Numbered from the stretch's first letter, positions 34,314 to 43,033 are shown. The stretch: 64,000 nucleotides of DNA from Myxococcales bacterium (GCA_016720595.1 JADKKI010000022.1:124001-188000), one strand, 5' to 3'. The notes: a model not told the origin generated them from the sequence alone. Made by a program: numbers and translations.

Positions 34314-35450
34314 CTACTCGTAGACGTGGAGGAACGGACCGGGCATCAGCCACGACAAGCCCTCGCGGAGCCGATCGCGCCAGTTCTCCCAGTTGTGCCC
34401 ATCGCGGGCTTCGACGTAGCGAACATCCATCCCGGTGGACAACAGCACCGGGACCAGAGAGCGGTTCTCGTAGATCAGCGATTCGTACATGCCGCAGCTC
34501 ACGAACACACGCTCGGAGACCGGCGCCGGGTCGGCGCGGAACCGATTGACGAACGCCACCACCGGATCGAACAGCGGGCCACGGTGGTTGCGATCGCCGA
34601 TGTCGGTGAACGCGAACGAGCCGGATTGCAGGAGCAGCCGGCCGAAGAAGCCGGGGTAGCGATGCGCCGTGGACAAGGTCGCCACCGCGCCGAAGCTCGC
34701 GCCCATCAGGCAGCGGCTCTGTGGCTGGGAGTCGAGGGGGAACAGGCGCTCGACATAGGGCACGAGCTCCTCGACGAGGAACCGGGCGTGGCGCTCGTCA
34801 TCGGCGTACTCGTGCAGGCGATCGGGCGAGCTCGTGAACACCACGATCGCATCCGCGATCTCGAGGCGATCGATCAGGTTGTCGAGGGTCGTGCCCATCG
34901 AAGCGTAGCGCAGGTAGTCGTGCCCGTCGTGGACGACCAGCAAGGGATACTGCCGCGAGCGCTGGAACCGCGCCGGGACGTACAGCCCGAACCCACGCCG
35001 ACCGAACGTCTTCGAGTCGATCCAGATCTCGTCGCGGTGGCCCTTCGCGGCGGTCAGATCCTCATGGATCCACGACGGGATCTCGTAGCCCGTGCCGTGC
35101 GCGACCGAGTTGGCGCCAAACGGATCACGGGCACGGTTCGCGTTGAGCGGATCCTGGATCCACTCGCCGTGACCGTTGCGGACCACCTCGAGCTTGTACT
35201 CGACACGTGATCCGGGCGGGAGCTGTAGCGTGAGGTGCCACGCATCCGTGCCCTCCACGCGCGCCAGGTGCTGCGACGACGGCAGACCGAACACCCAGTG
35301 CTTGAGGTGCACCGCGTCAGCTTCGCCGCGCCACATGAAGGTGATCGAGCTGCCATCGACGACCGGGAAGCTGTGGCTCGAGAAGAACCTGTCCACGGCC
35401 TCGCGCGTACGCGGACCGGCCTCGAGCTCGCGGATCACACGGCTCTTCAT
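34314..35450 (-). CDS. enterochelin-esterase-like hydrolase (Fes/esterase D) with E-set N-terminus
   Basis: A 378-residue cytoplasmic hydrolase. Residues 30-100 form an immunoglobulin-like early-set (CBM48-like) domain (SSITFMWRGEADAVHLKHW..PPGSRVEYKLEV). Residues 150-378 are the esterase D domain with nucleophile LMGASFGA (Ser252) and DGHNWENWRD (His352). Fes-type enzymes cut ester bonds in cyclic siderophores, but related proteins act on other trimeric or sugar esters. Its ATG overlaps the stop of the S51-like gene upstream by four bases (ATGA), showing coupling. No siderophore uptake or NRPS genes are nearby, so an iron role is not supported. Confidence 0.85.
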   Translation of the reverse strand: MKSRVIRELEAGPRTREAVDRFFSSHSFPVVDGSSITFMWRGEADAVHLKHWVFGLPSSQHLARVEGTDAWHLTLQLPPGSRVEYKLEVVRNGHGEWIQDPLNANRARDPFGANSVAHGTGYEIPSWIHEDLTAAKGHRDEIWIDSKTFGRRGFGLYVPARFQRSRQYPLLVVHDGHDYLRYASMGTTLDNLIDRLEIADAIVVFTSSPDRLHEYADDERHARFLVEELVPYVERLFPLDSQPQSRCLMGASFGAVATLSTAHRYPGFFGRLLLQSGSFAFTDIGDRNHRGPLFDPVVAFVNRFRADPAPVSERVFVSCGMYESLIYENRSLVPVLLSTGMDVRYVEARDGHNWENWRDRLREGLSWLMPGPFLHVYE

Positions 35451-36427
35451 TCCATCATCCCGCGCATGTAGGGCGTGCTGAACCGGCTCGGCTCGCCGTT
35501 CCAGCCCTTCTCCACGTCACCGGTGGTGGTCAGCCGTGCCGCGGACGCCCGCACGATCTCGCCATTCTCGAACACCACGCGGTCGCCATGATCCATCGCG
35601 ACACACGTGGCCGGCGCCATCCTGCGCGCGAACCGCTGGATCCCGATCCGCGCGTCGAGGTTCACACGCCGGCGAGGATCGGGCAGCACCACGAGCCCGG
35701 GCACCAGCTTGAACCCCGCGTCGAGCACCTGCGCGATGTCGGACCCGTACGGCGGATAGTCATGGAACAGCACGATCCGATCGGTGAGCACCATCGCCCC
35801 GGCCGACCACGCGAACACCGGCTTGCCGGCCGCGCGAGCGAGCGCGAGCACGTCGAACAGCGCGAGGCGGTTGAGGAGCGAGGCCACGTGCCCGCCGGCG
35901 ATCACGAGGGCATCCACGGTGTGGAGGGTCTCGGCGATCTCCGCGCGGTGGCGCGCCACCACCGGCCGCTCCGCGTGGCGCCACTGGAGCTCGAACGCGG
36001 CGCGCAGCGCATCACACCGATCGATGTGATCGGCATCGAGGTGCCGGAACTGATCGACCGAGACCTTCTCTTCTTGATCGAGGAGCTCGGGCTCGACGTA
36101 GCGGACCGAGACCGTGCGGCCGGCGTCGTCGATCTTCTCGAGCCGGACCCGATAGAACGTCTGCATGTGGCGCAGGCGCTGCTGGCGCGCTTGATAGGCC
36201 GTGGTGAACTCCGTGTCCTCGCGAAACAGCTCCACGCTGCGCCGGTGGAGCACCAGGTTCACCGCGGGCACGCCGAGCCACCCGATCATCTCCGCGTCAT
36301 CGGGCTCGCGCTCCTGATAGCCCGCGCGGACCAGCGCCACCGGGCCGTGCACGCCATGCTCGGCGAGCACGGCGCCGATATCCGGCGCGGCGCCCTGCGG
36401 GCCAACGAGGACGACCTTGTGACTCAT
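35447..36427 (-). CDS. peptidase S51/class-I glutamine amidotransferase-like protein
   Basis: A 326-residue protein starting at ATG 36427, which overlaps the upstream ATP-grasp stop by four bases. The C-terminal half has GGH (178-180) and the nucleophile-elbow segment FAWSAGAMVLTD with Ser208. This is the arrangement of S51 peptidases such as cyanophycinase and peptidase E, where Ser replaces the Cys of amidotransferases. Those enzymes cleave unusual Asp-linked peptides. The N-terminal 170 residues, with a coiled, charged stretch, are not recognised. In this operon an amide-hydrolysing role on the ligase product is plausible, making an anabolic/catabolic set. The catalytic His/Glu partners cannot be set by eye. 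Confidence 0.72.
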   Translation of the reverse strand: MSHKVVLVGPQGAAPDIGAVLAEHGVHGPVALVRAGYQEREPDDAEMIGWLGVPAVNLVLHRRSVELFREDTEFTTAYQARQQRLRHMQTFYRVRLEKIDDAGRTVSVRYVEPELLDQEEKVSVDQFRHLDADHIDRCDALRAAFELQWRHAERPVVARHRAEIAETLHTVDALVIAGGHVASLLNRLALFDVLALARAAGKPVFAWSAGAMVLTDRIVLFHDYPPYGSDIAQVLDAGFKLVPGLVVLPDPRRRVNLDARIGIQRFARRMAPATCVAMDHGDRVVFENGEIVRASAARLTTTGDVEKGWNGEPSRFSTPYMRGMME

Positions 36428-37638
36428 CCGCGGGCTCGCACCCGCACGGTCCGGCCGACGACATCGAGCATGTACCGCAGGTGATCGTAGTTCTCGTGCT
36501 TGAGCCGGATCCACGCGTTCGCCATGTAGCCGGCGGACACCGGCTGGGTCGGCGTGCCCTCGGGCGGGAGGTGCCAATCGATCAGGCTCCCACCGAACGC
36601 CTCGCGGACCGCGTCGAGCCCGTCGTATCCGGTGATCCGCCCATCGCACTCCGGGCGAAGCGCGATGATCCCTGCCGACAGCCGCCGCGACGGATACTGC
36701 CCCGGGCGGCCCGCCGCCACGAACATCGCCCACTCACGGTACAGGTCCATGTCGTTGGCGACGTTGTACAGATCCCAGGCGCGCACGCCCGGCGGGCGAC
36801 ATCCGATCTCGGAGAACTTCAGGCCCTTGGGCCCGGAGAACCACTCCATGTGCGTGGCCGAGGTCTCGATCCCGAGGAGCGTGACCACCTTCTGGGCCAT
36901 CGCCTTGACCTCGTCGTAGCCCGGCGTGCCGATCCGGTTCGTGGTCACGAACTGCGGCGAGATCCAGCGCGTGCGCATCGCTTCGAGCACGTTCGGGTAG
37001 TAGTGCGTGGCGAACTCGTGGACCACGTGGCCGCGCAGCGTGAGCGTATCGAAGAAGCCCTCGTGGCCCTCGATGAACTCCTCGACAGCGATCGACCGGC
37101 CCCCGAGCTCGCGCAGCGCGGGCTCGAGCTCGCGATCGCTGTCGAGACGCGTGGCCCCCGAGGCGCCAGCGCCGTCGCGCGGCTTGACGATCACTGGATA
37201 GCCGACGCGCTCGATGAACGCGCGGACCTCGGCGGGCGATGCGGCCGCGGTGGACTCGGCGCACGGCACGCCACCGGCGCGCAGCACCTCCTTCATCGCG
37301 GGCTTGTCGCGGCACAGGTAGGCCGTGCGCGTGGAGGTGCCGGGGATCCCGGCGGCCTCGCGGACGTGTGCCGCGGGCATGATGTGCGCCTCGACCGTGG
37401 CCTCGAGCCGATCGACGTGCTTGAGACGCTGGATGAAGCGCACGGCGTTCAACACCTGCTGCTCGTTGCAGACGTTGGTCACCTGCTCGTAGTGCGTGAG
37501 CCAGCGGCGCAGCTCGTCGTCGAGGGAGTCCTTGGAGCCCTCCCCGATCGCGCTGATCGTGACGCCGATCTCGGCGAGGCCCTTGATGAACTGCTTCTGG
37601 TTCGCCGGGAACCGCGGCTCGATGAAGACGATATGCAT
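36424..37638 (-). CDS. ATP-grasp ligase, paralog C
   Basis: A 404-residue ATP-grasp enzyme with the same motif order as paralogs A and B at 22-24.5 kb: CRDKPAMKE, GYPVIVKPRDGAGASG, VEEFIEGHEGFFDT, THMEWF and FSEIGCRPPG. The N-terminal lobe (HIVFIEPRFPANQKQFIKGLAEIG) is closest to B. It is 4 bp downstream of the glycogen-synthase gene and overlaps the S51-like gene by four bases, so it sits firmly inside the operon. Expected chemistry is acyl-phosphate-dependent amide or ester formation. The acceptor and donor cannot be read from sequence. Confidence 0.87.
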   Translation of the reverse strand: MHIVFIEPRFPANQKQFIKGLAEIGVTISAIGEGSKDSLDDELRRWLTHYEQVTNVCNEQQVLNAVRFIQRLKHVDRLEATVEAHIMPAAHVREAAGIPGTSTRTAYLCRDKPAMKEVLRAGGVPCAESTAAASPAEVRAFIERVGYPVIVKPRDGAGASGATRLDSDRELEPALRELGGRSIAVEEFIEGHEGFFDTLTLRGHVVHEFATHYYPNVLEAMRTRWISPQFVTTNRIGTPGYDEVKAMAQKVVTLLGIETSATHMEWFSGPKGLKFSEIGCRPPGVRAWDLYNVANDMDLYREWAMFVAAGRPGQYPSRRLSAGIIALRPECDGRITGYDGLDAVREAFGGSLIDWHLPPEGTPTQPVSAGYMANAWIRLKHENYDHLRYMLDVVGRTVRVRARG

Positions 37639-37642
37639 GTGA

Positions 37643-39085
37643 TCAGTGCCGTCCTGCGGCGGCGAGCTTGCCGTAGACCAGCTCGTAGAGCTTGCCCTGT
37701 ACGTTCCACGAGAAGTCCGAGGTCATGCCGTTGTGGATCAGCCGCTGCCACTGCGCGGGATCGCGATAGGTCTTGAGCGCGGCCTCGATCGCCCAGCGCA
37801 GCCCGGCCTCGTCGTGGTGATCGAACACGAAGCCGGTGCCCTTGCCGGTGCGCGGCTGCCACTGGTGGACGGTGTCGGCGAGCCCACCGGTGCGGTGGAC
37901 GATCGGGACGGTGCCGTAGCGCAGGCTGTACAGCTGGTTCAGGCCACACGGCTCGTAGATCGAGGGCATGAGGAACATGTCGGCGCCGGCCTCGATCAGG
38001 TGGGCGAGCTCGTTCTTGAAGCCCTGGTAGAAGCAGACCTGACGGGGGAACTGGCCCTGGAGCCGGCGGAACATGTCCTCGAGCCCGGGCTCACCGCTGC
38101 CGAGCACCACGAGCTGGAAGCCGTGCTTCCGCAACAGCTCGAACATCACCGGCTCGAACAGCTTGAACCCCTTCTGCCCGACGAGCCGCGACACCACGCC
38201 GAGCACCGGGACACCCTTCACGTACGGAAGCCCGAGGCTGGTCAGCAGGTGCTCCTTGTCGCGCTCCTTGCCCGCGAGTGCGCCAACGCTGTACGCGTGC
38301 GGGATGTGCCGATCGCGCTCGGGGGACCACTCGTCGTAGTCCACGCCGTTGAGGATGCCGACCACGGTGGCGGTGCGGGCGCGCAGGAACCCATCGAGCC
38401 CGCCACCGTACTTCTCGGTCTGGATCTCGCGCGCGTACGTGGGGCTGACCGTGCTCACGCCATCCGCGTACAGGATGCCCTGCAGGAGGAAGTTCACGCG
38501 GCCGGCCTTCATCAGATCTTGATGGAACAGGTGCGCCACGGATCCGAGGTTCGTGTCGGGCCCGATCTCGACGGGGAAGCTGCCCTGGTACATCAGGTTG
38601 TGGATCGTCAGGAGCGTGCGCGTCCGCGCGAACCGCGGATCCTTGGCGACCAGCGTCTTGATGATCATCGGCAGCAGCGAAGCCTGCCAGTCGTGGCAGT
38701 GCACGATGTCGGGCGCGAAGTCGAGGCGCTGGCAGATCATCAGCGCGGCGTACGACAGGGCCAGGAATCGGCGGTGCTCGTCCGGATCGCTCGTGTAGAG
38801 CCGACCGCGCGCGTACAGCGCCGGGCAGTGGATGAAGTAGATCGGCAGCGTGGTGCTGACGCGGAAGATCTTGCACGCGTACCGGTGCGTCCCGAGGGCG
38901 ACCTCGAGATCCATGATCGCCTCGAACGTCTCCTTCCGCGTGTCGATGCTGTCGTAGAGCGGCAGCACCACGCGGGTGTCGTGCCCCGCACGGTGCAGAT
39001 AGGCAGGCAGGGCCGCCATCACATCGGCGAGGCCACCGGTCTTGGCGAAAGGCGCCATCTCCGACGCGACGAACAGCACGTTCAC
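37643..39085 (-). CDS. glgA: glycogen/starch synthase, GT5 family
   Basis: A 480-residue GT-B glycosyltransferase that extends alpha-1,4-glucan from ADP-glucose. Key motifs are the N-terminal KTGGLADV (Lys15 region), HCHDWQASLLP, the PVLGVVSRLVGQKGF strand and the retaining-GT5 signature MPSIYEPCGLNQLYSLRYG followed by TGGLADTV. Length is normal for bacterial GlgA. The start is GTG 39085, nine bases after the upstream stop. No GlgB, GlgC, GlgP or GlgX gene is in the window. Its place between an N-formylglutamate-amidohydrolase-like gene and an ATP-grasp ligase, 4 bp from the latter, suggests a role tied to the operon product rather than, or besides, storage glycogen. Confidence 0.93.
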   Translation of the reverse strand: MNVLFVASEMAPFAKTGGLADVMAALPAYLHRAGHDTRVVLPLYDSIDTRKETFEAIMDLEVALGTHRYACKIFRVSTTLPIYFIHCPALYARGRLYTSDPDEHRRFLALSYAALMICQRLDFAPDIVHCHDWQASLLPMIIKTLVAKDPRFARTRTLLTIHNLMYQGSFPVEIGPDTNLGSVAHLFHQDLMKAGRVNFLLQGILYADGVSTVSPTYAREIQTEKYGGGLDGFLRARTATVVGILNGVDYDEWSPERDRHIPHAYSVGALAGKERDKEHLLTSLGLPYVKGVPVLGVVSRLVGQKGFKLFEPVMFELLRKHGFQLVVLGSGEPGLEDMFRRLQGQFPRQVCFYQGFKNELAHLIEAGADMFLMPSIYEPCGLNQLYSLRYGTVPIVHRTGGLADTVHQWQPRTGKGTGFVFDHHDEAGLRWAIEAALKTYRDPAQWQRLIHNGMTSDFSWNVQGKLYELVYGKLAAAGRH

Positions 39086-39094
39086 GGAACGCTC

Positions 39095-40024
39095 CTACGA
39101 TACCACCGACCACCAGCAACGCAGAGCGGCGGCGAGCGGAACTGCAAGCCGTTCGACCTTTGCGGGCGCGATTCGCATCTGCGCGAACGGATCCCACGGA
39201 TCGGCGAGCAGATCGCGGCGCACCTCGACACACAGTGCGCGCCCCGGCCGGGCCATCACGTGGTCATACGCCAGCGTGCTCGGGTGCAGGGGATAGGTCG
39301 CGCCATCGGCGACCGTGAGGCCCAGGAGCGCCAGCCCGCGGCGCAGCTCCTCCACGACCTTGACCGGTGCGTGGTCGGTGCCATCGAGCGCCTTGCCGAT
39401 CACGTCGAGCTCGGGGCGTAGGGGCCAGGTCGGCTCCACCTCGGGCGCGTAGGCGGCGCGCAGGCTCCGCACGATCTCCAGATCGACCTCCACGCCGACC
39501 TCGCGCGGGGCATAGCTGTGGAGGAGCAGCATCGCGCCATCCGCCGCCAGCTGCGCGGTCGCCGCGGTCACCGCGCCCACGTAGCGGTCGTAGGCGGCGC
39601 GCAGCAGCACGCGATCCTCGGGCGAGGTGATCCAGGGCATCAGGCCCGGGGTGACCTTGCCCGCCTTGAAGTCCTCGGGCGCGGCGTCGATCCGCCGGTT
39701 GCAGTCGATCAGCGTCCGAGGGATCCGGCAGCGCAGGATCGCCACCGAGCGATTGGGCTCTGCGGCCACCAGCTGCCGCGCGGTGGCGAGGCCGAGCTCG
39801 GGGGCGCCGGTATCGGTGTTGACGTGGAAGAAGTCCACCAGGCCTTCGGGGAGCGGGCTGGTCAGGCGCGCGGCGAGGCTCGTGAAGTCCGTCGTGGTCG
39901 TGGCGCCGTGCGGGATCTCGATCACCAGATCGATCGGCGCCTCCGGGCGAGCCTGGGAGCCGCGGATGATCTCGACATCCACGATTGACGAGATCGACGT
40001 CAGCGAGGGCATGGTCGCGACCAT
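39095..40024 (-). CDS. N-formylglutamate-amidohydrolase-like protein
   Basis: A 309-residue zinc amidohydrolase of the FGase/HutG2 family, first gene of the operon. Family features are IEIPHGA near residue 35, NTDTGAPE, RIPRTLIDCNR, LLLHSYAPRE and the closing CVEVRRDLL with nearby Asp/Glu. I start at ATG 40024 (MVATMPS); ATG 40012 is an alternative. The classical enzyme releases formate from N-formylglutamate in histidine breakdown, but no hut genes are present. FGase-like proteins also recur beside amidoligases, where they are thought to cut amide products. The 179-bp gap to the divergent lipoprotein gene at 40204 should contain the operon promoter. Confidence 0.8.
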   Translation of the reverse strand: MVATMPSLTSISSIVDVEIIRGSQARPEAPIDLVIEIPHGATTTTDFTSLAARLTSPLPEGLVDFFHVNTDTGAPELGLATARQLVAAEPNRSVAILRCRIPRTLIDCNRRIDAAPEDFKAGKVTPGLMPWITSPEDRVLLRAAYDRYVGAVTAATAQLAADGAMLLLHSYAPREVGVEVDLEIVRSLRAAYAPEVEPTWPLRPELDVIGKALDGTDHAPVKVVEELRRGLALLGLTVADGATYPLHPSTLAYDHVMARPGRALCVEVRRDLLADPWDPFAQMRIAPAKVERLAVPLAAALRCWWSVVS

Positions 40025-40203
40025 GTCACGGCTGCTGATCCAGGGTCCATCCGAACCAACCTCGCAGGTGCGCAGTGCTCGCGCGGGCATGGTCTGGCAC
40101 GGCACCCGCTGCGCGTTCTCGTGAGCGCGAGCTCCTCGCCCTGTGCGGAGGACCGCCTCAGCCCGGCCTGTCCGATGCATATGGTCGAACACGGAGGCAG
40201 ATC

Positions 40204-40866
40204 ATGAAGTCCTACACCCTGCTGCTCGCTGGCCTGATCCTCGCTGGGTGCGATGGGGGCGGCGGCTCTGCGAATGACCTGGGTGGCGATCCGGACATCC
40301 CCCTGACGACCGTCGGGAACGAGTACTCGGCGTTCGTCACGATCGGTGGGGTCAATAGCGGCGCCAACTTCCAGACGGTGAAGATCATCCAGAGCGACGC
40401 AGGGGTGGTGACGGTGAAGCTCGTGGTCGACCTCACGAACGTGAACCCGCTCTACAAGGCGTTCATCCCCGCCGATCGCCTCGACGCGAACGGCAACGTG
40501 AACACCGAACTCAAGTTCAAGGCGACCTCGGAGGGGCTACAGGACTACTTCTACGGTGGGGGCGACCTCTCCAAACCGTTCACGATCGTCAAGCACGACT
40601 GGGGCGTCGGGGAGTCGTGGACCTTCACGACCAGCGACGGTCAGACGGTGACTCGCGCGGTGACACAGAAGACCGGTGTCGATGACTGGCCCCTCGGCTT
40701 CCTGTTGATCAAGGCCACCGAGGTGACCGAGACCGACTCCGCGGTGCCGGGAGTCCAGAAGGTCCTGTTCCGGACCAACCACCGGTTCGGGCTCGTCTAC
40801 GTCGAGTACCAGCTCGTCGGGGGCACCATCGTCAAGATCTCGCTGATTCCGCCTGCCACGCTCTGA
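40204..40866 (+). CDS. lipoprotein, unknown function
   Basis: A 220-residue lipoprotein. ATG 40204 follows a CGGAGG ribosome-binding site at proper distance and opens a textbook signal MKSYTLLLAGLILAGC. After a Gly-rich linker the mature domain is beta-rich with no Cys (VGNEYSAFVTIGGVNSGANF, ESWTFTTSDGQTVTRAV, HRFGLVYVEYQLV). No enzymatic motif or known family is recognised. It is divergent from the amidoligase operon and convergent with the ArsA-type gene pair. Confidence 0.7.
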   Translation: MKSYTLLLAGLILAGCDGGGGSANDLGGDPDIPLTTVGNEYSAFVTIGGVNSGANFQTVKIIQSDAGVVTVKLVVDLTNVNPLYKAFIPADRLDANGNVNTELKFKATSEGLQDYFYGGGDLSKPFTIVKHDWGVGESWTFTTSDGQTVTRAVTQKTGVDDWPLGFLLIKATEVTETDSAVPGVQKVLFRTNHRFGLVYVEYQLVGGTIVKISLIPPATL

Positions 40867-40898
40867 CCCAACCCGAGCTCGATCGCTCGCGACGTCCC

Positions 40899-42011
40899 TC
40901 ACCCGTCGAGGACGCCGACGAGCTGCGCGAGATCGCGGAGCGAGTGCAGATCGTGCGCAGCCTCCGGAATGCGGACCACCGGGATGCCGGTGGGGATCGT
41001 GGTCGAGAACCGCCCGAGTTGCTCGACCTCGTCCTGCGCCTCCATGGTCGCGGCAGCCCACGCGCGCTGGAGCCATCGGGCAGCAGGATCCGTCCCGAGG
41101 CCCGCCAGCGCGTGATCCCCGCGCACGACCTCGTCGGCGGCCAGCGGGTGGACGCGGTTGACGATCACCGCGGCGAGCGGGGCATGTTGGGCTGCCAGCT
41201 GGGCCGCCAGCGTCTGGGTCTCGTCGAGGACGAGCTGTTTCGGCGCCGTGACCAACACGAACGCGGCGTCGCCGCCGCGTAGTAACGCGCGCGACCGTCG
41301 CGTCCGCTCGAGCGTGGCGTCGACCAGCGTCTCCAGCGCCACGAAGAACGCCGAGATGTCGCGCAGCGTGCTCTTTCCCGTCGCGTGCTCGAGCCTGCGC
41401 AGCACGAACCGCGCGGTCACCCCCGCGGAGCGCCAGGCCCCCTTCCGGACCGCCTCGAAGGGGTTCCCGAACCACCCGCTGACGTCGCGATCGAGCAGCC
41501 GATCGATGCGCTCGGGCGCACGGAGGAAATCGAGTGCGTGGGCCGCCGGCGGCGTGTCGAGGACGATCAGATCGTACTCGTTCGATTCGGTGTAGCGGCA
41601 CATCTCCTCGACGGCCATGTACTCCGTCGAGCCGGCGAATGAGGTCGAGAGCCGCTGATAGAACGGGTTCGCGAGCAACGTGCGCGCGACCGTCGGATCC
41701 GGCGCGGTGCGGGTGACGAACGCGTCCCACGCCTGCTTCTGATCGAGCATCGCAGCCGAGAGCACCCCCGATGGGGACAGACCCGCAGCGGCGAGCACGT
41801 CACCAGGCACGCGCTGGCTCGCCCCTCCAAGCTCGTTCACGCCGAGCGACCGCGCCAGTGCTCGAGCGGGATCGATGGTCAGCACCAGTGCGCGCTTTCC
41901 TCGCATCGCGGCTGCGAGCGCCAGCGCTGCTGCCATCGTGGTCTTGCCGACGCCGCCCGTGCCCACGCAGACCACGAGGCGATAGCGTTCGAGGAGCTCA
42001 CTCGTCGTCAC
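40899..42011 (-). CDS. ArsA/Get3-family ATPase, second gene of a coupled pair
   Basis: A 370-residue P-loop ATPase of the anion-transporting ATPase group. The deviant Walker A GTGGVGKTT is at 17-25, the switch I-type DPARALARSLG follows, and the switch II region shows LIVLDTPPAAHALDFL. These are Get3/ArsA hallmarks. The start overlaps the stop of the other ATPase gene by four bases. In E. coli ArsA two such halves are fused; here they are separate and probably heterodimerise. No ArsB-like pump or arsenic genes are near, and no CXC metal motif is seen, so a role in arsenite export is not supported. Related pairs occur widely in actinobacteria and myxobacteria with unknown clients. Confidence 0.85.
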   Translation of the reverse strand: MTTSELLERYRLVVCVGTGGVGKTTMAAALALAAAMRGKRALVLTIDPARALARSLGVNELGGASQRVPGDVLAAAGLSPSGVLSAAMLDQKQAWDAFVTRTAPDPTVARTLLANPFYQRLSTSFAGSTEYMAVEEMCRYTESNEYDLIVLDTPPAAHALDFLRAPERIDRLLDRDVSGWFGNPFEAVRKGAWRSAGVTARFVLRRLEHATGKSTLRDISAFFVALETLVDATLERTRRSRALLRGGDAAFVLVTAPKQLVLDETQTLAAQLAAQHAPLAAVIVNRVHPLAADEVVRGDHALAGLGTDPAARWLQRAWAAATMEAQDEVEQLGRFSTTIPTGIPVVRIPEAAHDLHSLRDLAQLVGVLDG

Positions 42012-42889
42012 CCGAGCACCTCCGCGACCTGCGGATCGAGCGCACGTGCCCGCGCGAGGTCATCAGCGGCCTGGAGCCGCGGCAAGCGCAAGGCACGGAC
42101 GAACAGATCCGCTTCGAGGTCCGCGATCCCGCGCTCCTGGATCACCTCCCAGTCCCGTGCGCCACGAAGCACGCGAGCCGCGACGGGCGCGTCGATCCGA
42201 TCGAGCAGGGCGTCCACACCGGGTGGCGCGGGTGGGACGCAGCGATTGACGAACAGCGCCCCGGTCGCCAGATCGAGCTCGCGCAACGAGCGCATGGTGT
42301 GCGCCGCTTCACGCAGCGGCATCAGCTCGGGGAGTGCGACCACATGGATCGAGCAGCTCGCGCGATCGCGCAGCAGCGCGGCGTTGACGGCGGCCTCTCG
42401 ATGGACGCGGCCGGAAGCGAACGTGGACTCGGCCGCCGTCGGCATGCGGAGGTGCTCGAGCGCGTGTCCCGATGACCCAGCATCGACGACGACCACGTCC
42501 CAGCGCTCCTGCAACACGAACTCGTCACGGACCTTGCCGATCGCCATCAGCTCGCGCAGCCCCGGCGCTGCACCGACGAACGCCGCGTAGAGCGGATGCT
42601 CGATCACGGTCTGCGCGAGGCGGCCGAGGCGCAGTCGACGCGTCAGGTACTCGGCGAGCGCGGCGGCACCGTCGAAGTAAGCGACGCGCACGCCACCCGC
42701 TGCCGGCGTGATGGTTCCAGGCTGGGCGGGGCTCGCGTCGAGGATCCGGCACGTGCCACCAAGCTCGCCCAGCTCGATCGCCAGCACCCGCGCACCGCGC
42801 CGTGCAGCTGCCAGGGAGATCGCCGCGACCACCGTCGACTTCCCGACCCCGCCCTTGCCAGTCACCACATGCAGCCGGTGCGTTGGCAT
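42008..42889 (-). CDS. ArsA/Get3-family ATPase, first gene of a coupled pair
   Basis: A 293-residue ATPase with deviant Walker A GKGGVGKST (11-19) and a DVVVVDAGSSGHALEHLRMP segment at the switch II position. There the usual Asp-Thr-Pro-Pro is replaced by DAGSSGH, as in the shorter partner of ArsA-like pairs. The DxAR switch I motif of the longer partner is reduced to GELGGTCRIL. It overlaps the longer ATPase gene by four bases, so the two are made in equal amounts. About 145 bp upstream to the SEC-C gene hold the shared divergent promoter region. Confidence 0.83.
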   Translation of the reverse strand: MPTHRLHVVTGKGGVGKSTVVAAISLAAARRGARVLAIELGELGGTCRILDASPAQPGTITPAAGGVRVAYFDGAAALAEYLTRRLRLGRLAQTVIEHPLYAAFVGAAPGLRELMAIGKVRDEFVLQERWDVVVVDAGSSGHALEHLRMPTAAESTFASGRVHREAAVNAALLRDRASCSIHVVALPELMPLREAAHTMRSLRELDLATGALFVNRCVPPAPPGVDALLDRIDAPVAARVLRGARDWEVIQERGIADLEADLFVRALRLPRLQAADDLARARALDPQVAEVLG

Positions 42890-43033
42890 GGGGCATCCTT
42901 AGCCACTCGTCTGACTGCGTCAACGTGGCAGGTCCGCGCGCCTGCGGTTGGAGGTCCGCAAACGGTGCGCGTCGCGCGCAACACCCGGGGTCAGCTCTGA
43001 CCCGAGGACCGACCTGGAGCTACACTCGGCACG

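Noticed and set aside
34314..35450. Fes-like esterase as evidence of a siderophore locus
   Set aside because: No NRPS, TonB receptor or iron transporter genes are present, and the neighbours are ligases and a glucan synthase.
39095..40024. FGase-like gene as part of histidine degradation
   Set aside because: No hutH/U/I genes are in the window and the operon context is different.
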